Source: Pseudoalteromonas rubra (GTDB taxonomy: Bacteria; Pseudomonadota; Gammaproteobacteria; Enterobacterales; Alteromonadaceae). Taken from it: a DNA stretch of 64,000 nucleotides. Where the stretch lies: assembly GCF_000967655.1 (NCBI RefSeq), contig NZ_JXYA01000026.1, positions 1-64,000 of the forward strand, written 5' to 3'. The notes under the pieces are model-generated. The model searched no databases and was not told the origin of the DNA. It saw only the letters and a program-made list of their open reading frames with translations. Within the stretch, counting starts at the first letter, position 1; each line of letters opens with the position of its first letter. Shown piece by piece: positions 58,383 to 64,000 of the stretch. A program made the translations under genes and the position numbers.

Positions 58383-61070
58383 TTAGAACTCGTATTTGTA
58401 GCTCAGGCTCACACTAGTGCCGACTTCTTTTTGGCGAACAATATAGTCAGACTGAGTGACTTCTTGTTCTTCATCCAATAAGTTCTGTACCTTGAACTTA
58501 ACTTGCGAGTTAAAGTCAGGATACCAAGTGTAAACCAGGTCCAAAGAGTGGAACGGCTGCTCAAACGCATCCTCGCGGCCACCGATCCCTGAAGCCAGGA
58601 TCCGTTCGCCGAACACATTGTAAACAAGCGAGCTACTGTGTTGACCATCTGCTGAGTCATAGTTCAACTGCAAATTCACAACATACTTAGAATGGCCCGT
58701 CATACGCTTGGTTGGGTTTGTTAAGTTACCAGACTTAGCAGGGTCAATTTCCACTTCTGAATCACTGAAGGTAACATTACCAGAAGTAAAGAAACCACTC
58801 ACTACACCAGACAGGTCATATAGCCATTCGGCTTCGACACCATATACCTCACCGGTTTCACCGTTAACGAAGGTAGCAGTGTAGTCCTCATCACCTACTT
58901 GCAACACAGTCTCTATCGGTGCCGTAATATCTTTAAAGAATGCACCTACCGAGAAGTTATCACCGTTATCCATGTAGTATTCGAAGCGCGCATCATAGTT
59001 TTGCAGCTCGCTGCTCTTAAGGCCTGCAACACCGAATGTGCGAATGTCTGTCAATGGATCAAAGTACGAAACAGGTACCAACTCACGTAAGTCAGGGCGA
59101 ACGACTGTTTCACCGTAACCAAACCTGATTTGGTACTTTTCTCCGCCCAGATAAGTCATGGAAAGCGCGTTATAGAAGTCATCTTCATTAACTGTTCCCG
59201 CTAAAATCCGTTCTTCTGAGTAGATTGTACTATGGGTAATGCGGTCAAAAATAAGGCTCGATGTACCTATAGAAACCTGTTTAAAATCTTCGTATCGGAT
59301 ACCACCGCTTAGACGCCATGTGTTATCAAAAATCGCATCGAATTCAAAGTAGCCTGAATCAATTTTCTGGGCCGCAATATAATCGTCTGCACTGGGCGCG
59401 GTTGGTTCATTGAAGGCCAACAAGAAATCATTACTAGAGACAAAGTCATCGTTCAAATAGGCTGTAATGTCATTGATGCCCTCTGAACCCGTGTTAACCG
59501 GGATAGAGATATTTGTCTCGTTGTGTATCGCAAAACTTGATGTTGAATAAACACGCGCCCTGTCAACGAAGTCATAACCAGCTTTAAAGGTCAGCTCTAA
59601 GTTTTCCAGATATAGTGGCAATGTAAGGTTACCGCTGTACGACTTTACATTGTCTTCCATTTCTGTGTACGAGTAGAGGATACGGTTATCATCACCCGTT
59701 ACGATAGAATCTACATAAGCGCCATCATCACCATAATTGTCGATGAAATCATAATCGATATTGGTTGGGATTTTAGTTTCCGCTTTTGACTCTGTGTACT
59801 GCCAGTCAACACCGATCCCCATGTAATCCATGAATGTATGTTGACCAACAGCCTGGTCGATGTCCAGAACGCGCTCTTCGTAGTTGAAGTCGTAATTACG
59901 ATATGCCTGCCCTGTTGCTGCTATCGTTCTAACAGTACTACCATTGGGGCTTTGAGAGATAGACAGCTCCGACTCGTCTTCGGTGTCTTCAAGATATATC
60001 TTAGAATAGGATACGTTGTGTTGCTCGTACTTATATCCAAGGTTAAACACGCCACTCATTTTCTCAGTCTGAGTTGTTACTTTAGAGTCTTTCACCGTAA
60101 CGTAACAAGAGTTAACCGCGTCTTCTTCTGTCTCTAATTTCGTCGTACAGCTTTCATCAAATGACTGATCCAATACCGCGCTCATGCGCTCTGAATATTT
60201 CCAGTCATTGTCATAAGACACAGCCGCAAGCACACCGATAGTACCGCCCAGCCAGTTTTCGTCAAAGCTGTCACCAATGCTGGCCTTTATGTCGTAGTTC
60301 GGATCCAAAGACTCTTCTTGTACCCGAATATCCCGGGGCAGCTCACGCACCAGAGACTTGTTGCTGACTAAAGCTTGATCAGCAGCACTTTGAGTCTCAG
60401 TGTTTTCAAACCCTTCTCTTTCTACTATACCGCGCAAAGACAGATCACCACGATAACGTACTACGGCAGTTTGAACTGCAACAGGGATCCCTTTTTCGTT
60501 ACGGTTATAGGTATAACCATCTTGCGAATTGAGGTTCTGACCAACACCGACTTCAATATTTGCTACAAATTCACTCGGTACCGACTTAGTCCGAATGTCG
60601 ATGTTACCACCACCAAAAGCAGCAGGCATAGAAGGAGAATATGCTTTTTGAACAGCCAGGCTCTCTATGATGCTAGACGGGAATATGTCCAGGGGAATTA
60701 CGTTGCGGGTCAGATCTGGGCTAGGTACCGCTGCACCGTTTAATCGAGCACTTGAGTAACGCTCACCGAGACCACGTACATAAATGAACTTACCATCGAC
60801 AAGTGTTAGGCCAGTTACACGGCGTAGAGCAGATGCTACATCGCTATCACCAGTGCGTGACAATTGCTCGGCGCCCAGTATGTCTGCAACAAATGCCTGA
60901 TTTTTACGCTCTTCAATAACAGCCGCAGCACTACCTTGTAGACGTGAGCCGACTGCAACAACTTCTTCAATTTCCTGCGCTTCTTCAGCAAATACAGGCG
61001 CAGTCATACCGACGGACAAAGAAGCACCTACTGCCAAAGCTACTTTTCTTAATTTTATCTGCGTATTCAT
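58383..61070 (-). CDS. TonB-dependent outer-membrane receptor
   Basis: An 895-residue receptor. I start at 61070 (MNTQIKLRKVALAVGASLSVGMTAPVFA signal peptide, AGGATT upstream) rather than 61109. A TonB box-like segment (IEEVVAVGS) follows the signal. The plug domain (about 45-170) has GDSDVASALRRVTGLTLVDGKFIYVRGLGERYSSARLNGA, typical of the larger TonB receptor subclass found in Alteromonadales and Caulobacter. The barrel ends with an aromatic C-terminus (SLSYKYEF). It takes up an unidentified ligand. It is cotranscribed with, or just downstream of, a cell-surface lipoprotein (90 bases apart), which may capture the ligand. Confidence 0.94.
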   Translation of the reverse strand: MNTQIKLRKVALAVGASLSVGMTAPVFAEEAQEIEEVVAVGSRLQGSAAAVIEERKNQAFVADILGAEQLSRTGDSDVASALRRVTGLTLVDGKFIYVRGLGERYSSARLNGAAVPSPDLTRNVIPLDIFPSSIIESLAVQKAYSPSMPAAFGGGNIDIRTKSVPSEFVANIEVGVGQNLNSQDGYTYNRNEKGIPVAVQTAVVRYRGDLSLRGIVEREGFENTETQSAADQALVSNKSLVRELPRDIRVQEESLDPNYDIKASIGDSFDENWLGGTIGVLAAVSYDNDWKYSERMSAVLDQSFDESCTTKLETEEDAVNSCYVTVKDSKVTTQTEKMSGVFNLGYKYEQHNVSYSKIYLEDTEDESELSISQSPNGSTVRTIAATGQAYRNYDFNYEERVLDIDQAVGQHTFMDYMGIGVDWQYTESKAETKIPTNIDYDFIDNYGDDGAYVDSIVTGDDNRILYSYTEMEDNVKSYSGNLTLPLYLENLELTFKAGYDFVDRARVYSTSSFAIHNETNISIPVNTGSEGINDITAYLNDDFVSSNDFLLAFNEPTAPSADDYIAAQKIDSGYFEFDAIFDNTWRLSGGIRYEDFKQVSIGTSSLIFDRITHSTIYSEERILAGTVNEDDFYNALSMTYLGGEKYQIRFGYGETVVRPDLRELVPVSYFDPLTDIRTFGVAGLKSSELQNYDARFEYYMDNGDNFSVGAFFKDITAPIETVLQVGDEDYTATFVNGETGEVYGVEAEWLYDLSGVVSGFFTSGNVTFSDSEVEIDPAKSGNLTNPTKRMTGHSKYVVNLQLNYDSADGQHSSSLVYNVFGERILASGIGGREDAFEQPFHSLDLVYTWYPDFNSQVKFKVQNLLDEEQEVTQSDYIVRQKEVGTSVSLSYKYEF

Positions 61071-61160
61071 TTGCAATCCTGATAAAACTCGTAAAAAAGG
61101 CGCAATCAATGCGCCTAGTTCGAAATACTTATTGAGTTAAAAACAAAGTAATCTTAGAGA

Positions 61161-62891
61161 TTAATCTTTGTCAGCTAGTTCAAGAGCTTCTTTAACCCAC
61201 TTGTACCAAGCGCTTGACGTATCTGCGCTTGAAACTGCGCCTACATAGTCAACTTCTTCGAAGAAATCGTCATTTAGAGATTTCAGGTCATTTGCTTCAA
61301 GAGTGATATCCACAGAGTCTTTGTTTGTAGAGAAGCCATCAGCTGCTAGTACATCACCTTTTTTGTCAAGAATGATGCTGGCGGCGTCGTTATCCCACCA
61401 AGCGGTGTGCGTTTCACCAGGAAGGTCTTTACTTCCTTCAGTGAAGTTAGTTACACAAGCCAATACTGAACTGTGGAAGTTTAATACATTATTAGCTGCA
61501 TTTTGCGCTGCGTCGCTGTCTTTAAAGTGAAGACAAGCTGTTGCATTTGTTGCATTTTCTTCTTTAACAAACAAAGTGTTGTAATACTGACCACGAATTG
61601 CATCGTCAAATGTTGCTGCTTGTGAAGGGTCGTTATCACGGATTGATTTACCATCAGTAGTCACAACAGTAACGTTTGCGATAGTTGGGTTAGAAGGTGT
61701 TACGTCGTTGTACTCTTCTCCCTGGTTCTTCTCGCCGTCAGTTTCAAAACCGTTGTTACCCATGAAGCCTTCAGTACCAGCTTCGATAGTTTTAACAACC
61801 TTTTGTTTATTCTCATCTTCGCCGGTGTAGTTAACGTCTTTCTTCGTTTTAATAGTACCGTGCTTGATGTAAATGAACTGAGCTTTACCCTGCCAGCCTG
61901 CATCGATATCGATAGAGTCATCCTGGGTATCTGTAACAACAATGTTCTTCAAGTTCGCTGCACCACCAAAGAACTCAATACCATCGTCAAAGCCTTGGTG
62001 AATATGAAGGAATTCGAAGCTAGAACCTGAACCAACACCATTCAATGTCAGAGAGTTAAGGTCATCACCTACACCGCCTTCACGAGGACCCGATCCTGCG
62101 TAGAAAATTTTAGCGTACTTAATGTTACCGCTGCTGTCTGCGTTATCGTTACCACCGAAGTGACTAGTGACACCTTCAGTTTTAGCGTTACACAGACCAG
62201 CTGCGCGCTCTTCGTTCTTACACTGGTTAGTCAGACCTTTACCGTTGATCATGATACCGCCCCAGTCCGCAAACTGCGGGCCGAAACCAGTGATATCAAA
62301 TTCTTCAATGTCGTTTGCTGATGTAAACGTAATTGGTGCCTCAGCAGTACCCTCGGCCATGATTTTAGCGCTGCGAGCGATGCGAATAATCGCTTCACCT
62401 GAAGCAAACGCCATGGTTGTACCAGGTTTTACCGTTAGAGTAGGACCAGTCTCTGGCACTGTACAACCTGTAGTAGTATCACAGTTTTCACCAATCAATA
62501 GCGCGCCAGCGAATACATGTGCGCCGCCATTTGGCAAAGCATCGAAAGTAATGTTTTCTTTGATTTCTAGTGCTTTACTTGCGAATGAAGAATCGTAGTA
62601 ACAGTGTTTAGAGTTACGGTAGTCACCCTGAACTTCTTGACCTGCAACAGTACGGCTTACACACGGGTTAGTAGTACCAGAATCTTTGTCACCACCATCT
62701 GTACCACCGTCGTTGTTATCGCCACCGGAATTATCGCTGCCTGTGTTTGTATTATTATGAGTTGTTGTATTATTTGAATCAGTAACGCTTGTATCATTAA
62801 CTGTAGGTGTTACTTCGATGTCACCACCACAACCAGCTAGTACAAGTGCAGATGTAACAAGGCTTACTCTGAATAACCCAGTAAGTTTCAT
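61161..62891 (-). CDS. Surface lipoprotein with beta-helix domain, partner of the TonB receptor
   Basis: A 576-residue lipoprotein with lipobox LAGC (Cys21) and GGAG before the ATG. A flexible Asn/Thr/Asp/Gly-rich linker covers residues about 30-75. The rest (about 120-480) resembles a right-handed beta-helix: TLTVKPGTTMAFASGEAIIRI, WGGIMINGKG, SFEFLHIHQGFDDGIEFFGG and LKNIVVTDTQDDSIDIDAG. Similar lipoproteins pair with TonB receptors in Alteromonadales. Cys pairs (NCDTTTGC, NPC and HCYY) may be disulfides. Ligand capture is inferred from the pairing with the receptor; no enzyme motif is seen. Confidence 0.85.
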   Translation of the reverse strand: MKLTGLFRVSLVTSALVLAGCGGDIEVTPTVNDTSVTDSNNTTTHNNTNTGSDNSGGDNNDGGTDGGDKDSGTTNPCVSRTVAGQEVQGDYRNSKHCYYDSSFASKALEIKENITFDALPNGGAHVFAGALLIGENCDTTTGCTVPETGPTLTVKPGTTMAFASGEAIIRIARSAKIMAEGTAEAPITFTSANDIEEFDITGFGPQFADWGGIMINGKGLTNQCKNEERAAGLCNAKTEGVTSHFGGNDNADSSGNIKYAKIFYAGSGPREGGVGDDLNSLTLNGVGSGSSFEFLHIHQGFDDGIEFFGGAANLKNIVVTDTQDDSIDIDAGWQGKAQFIYIKHGTIKTKKDVNYTGEDENKQKVVKTIEAGTEGFMGNNGFETDGEKNQGEEYNDVTPSNPTIANVTVVTTDGKSIRDNDPSQAATFDDAIRGQYYNTLFVKEENATNATACLHFKDSDAAQNAANNVLNFHSSVLACVTNFTEGSKDLPGETHTAWWDNDAASIILDKKGDVLAADGFSTNKDSVDITLEANDLKSLNDDFFEEVDYVGAVSSADTSSAWYKWVKEALELADKD

Positions 62892-63022
62892 TTTATTCTC
62901 CGTTGTGTATTTAAATGAGCTGGCGTTATAATATAAAGCCTATATTTCATTTGTGTGTCTGTTTATTTTCAGAAAAATGAAAGTATCAAATTCAGGGAAT
63001 TTTTTTATTTTAAGATAGGCAT

Positions 63023-63047
63023 AAAAAAACCGCCCGAAGGCGGCTTT
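63023..63047 (-). terminator. Terminator of the TPR gene
   Basis: CCGCC-CGAA-GGCGG stem with the T tract on the minus strand (A7 run at 63023-63029), 19 bases beyond the stop. Confidence 0.85.
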
Positions 63048-63065
63048 GGTGTTGCGATTATAAAA

Positions 63066-64000
63066 TCATAACAAAGCTTGCTTTAACGTTTCGGCGTGAA
63101 TTTTTTCGCGTTTAACGTATTTAATCCATTGCTTAGCGAGATTAGCTGATTTTTTGTGCTTTTCTGCCTGTTCAAACGCAAGTATTGACGCGTCGAAGTT
63201 TTGCAGATTGTATTGTGCCATACCTAATGCCACATAGGCGTTTGACTCGAAAGTCAGCTCCCCTTTATCCAGGGCCGCGCGCGCAGCGTCAGCAGCTTCA
63301 TCAAACTTTTCCAGATTAATGTAGACCTCAGCAATACGTTGCAGATAGGTTCCATGCGCTACTTCTTTGTCTGCTTTTACAAAGTAGGATATGGACTTAT
63401 CTTCATCCTTAGACTGAACATAGGCCTCGGCGATAAAGGCGTAATTTTTAGCATTGCCTTCGACAACCCCACTTTTGATGCCTTCATCCAGAGCCACCGC
63501 CGCCTTATACGGTAAACCATTAAACAGATAAACCTGAGCCAGCTGGATGACGTCACTGCGCTTTTTAATAAAGCCGCGCTGTTTGGCTGTTTCGAGCAAG
63601 GCTAATTGTTTTTTCTCTTCGCCCAGCTCACCAAACATACCCGCCAATTGAACCCAGTATTCTGGCTTATCAAATAGCTTGACCATTTTTTCCAGTACGT
63701 CAGCAACCTTTTTAGGCTGATTCATTGAGTAGTATAATGCCCTTTGTAGAACCAGCCAGTTCTCCTTGGGAACATTACCTTCACTTTCTGTTAATGAAAT
63801 CGCTATGTTGATATTTTCCACAGCCGATTGATAGTTTTTATCCTGATATAAAGCCTGCGCTTTTAATACATAATAATTACTTTTAATTGGCTGAGTATTA
63901 ATCTTTTTCCATCTGTCGAGATAATCAACCGTGGCCTTATAATCACCATTGGCCATGGCCAATTGCGCCAGACTAAAGGTCGTGGATAATCTCAGTGACT
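63066..64000 (-). CDS. TPR repeat protein, C-terminal part (TonB-system associated)
   Basis: The minus-strand frame stays open to the window edge, so the N-terminus lies outside; at least 310 residues are visible. They form consecutive TPR-like helix pairs (YYVLKAQALYQDKNYQSAVENI, VQLAGMFGELGEEKKQLALLE, ANLAKQWIKYVKREK near the end). In marine gammaproteobacteria a TPR protein of this kind ends the ttpC-exbB-exbD-tonB operon. With a TonB receptor immediately downstream this identification is likely but not provable, since the upstream genes are not in the window. It has its own terminator, so the receptor unit is separate. Confidence 0.8.
   Translation of the reverse strand, partial: SLRLSTTFSLAQLAMANGDYKATVDYLDRWKKINTQPIKSNYYVLKAQALYQDKNYQSAVENINIAISLTESEGNVPKENWLVLQRALYYSMNQPKKVADVLEKMVKLFDKPEYWVQLAGMFGELGEEKKQLALLETAKQRGFIKKRSDVIQLAQVYLFNGLPYKAAVALDEGIKSGVVEGNAKNYAFIAEAYVQSKDEDKSISYFVKADKEVAHGTYLQRIAEVYINLEKFDEAADAARAALDKGELTFESNAYVALGMAQYNLQNFDASILAFEQAEKHKKSANLAKQWIKYVKREKIHAETLKQALL

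Overview
The window looks like part of the secondary replicon (chromid) of a marine gammaproteobacterium, most likely Pseudoalteromonas. The evidence is a plasmid-type replication and partition module (parB, parA, a winged-helix initiator) sitting among housekeeping genes (glyoxylate shunt, ppsA/ppsR, class II DAHP synthase, asd), secreted S8 and M43 proteases, a TonB receptor, and moderate GC. The genus call is an inference from gene content; no 16S or other marker is present.

Left part (1-26 kb): the end of ibpA, two tandem paralogues of unknown function, a secreted PPC-type protein, a decayed UspE-like gene, a Sel1-repeat/DUF2971 protein, and a three-gene operon made of a ferritin-like protein with a Cys-rich tail, an MNIO (DUF692) enzyme and its DUF2063 partner. 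Then come glcB and aceA (divergent), a cluster of origin-like iterons, a TPR histidine kinase, two small envelope proteins, rmuC, an OmpR-type response regulator with an 88-residue companion, and a SWIM/SNF2 helicase.

Centre (26-36 kb): parB and parA read leftwards. Next is a GATC-rich origin with three DnaA-box matches and GATC-N4-TTTTACTAAC iterons, then the initiator gene read rightwards. Immediately right of it is a 2.7-kb non-coding array of about 150-bp units. Each unit carries one copy of a GATGTGTTC core: 18 in one orientation and one inverted. It is followed by a clear tus homologue in which the residues that lock E. coli Tus onto Ter are conserved. Four more cores in the same orientation lie at 34.5, 36.2, 44.7 and 45.4 kb. 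I read this as an origin-proximal Tus-Ter fork trap that stops the rightward fork almost at once, so the replicon copies itself unidirectionally leftwards and finishes beside its own origin. From memory, published work on Pseudoalteromonas chromids reports unidirectional replication with the terminus near the origin; the repeat array here supplies a concrete mechanism.

Right part (36-64 kb): class II DAHP synthase, ppsR/ppsA, a PGPGW membrane protein, a YdiJ-type FAD/Fe-S dehydrogenase, a tyrosine recombinase beside a decayed beta-helix gene, a DUF417 protein, the S8 and M43 proteases, a small accessory segment (two-TM protein plus DUF2971 protein), asd, and a TonB receptor/lipoprotein/TPR cassette. 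Twelve of these fifteen genes, counting the TPR gene that runs off the right edge, lie on the minus strand, as expected if a leftward fork replicates this arm.
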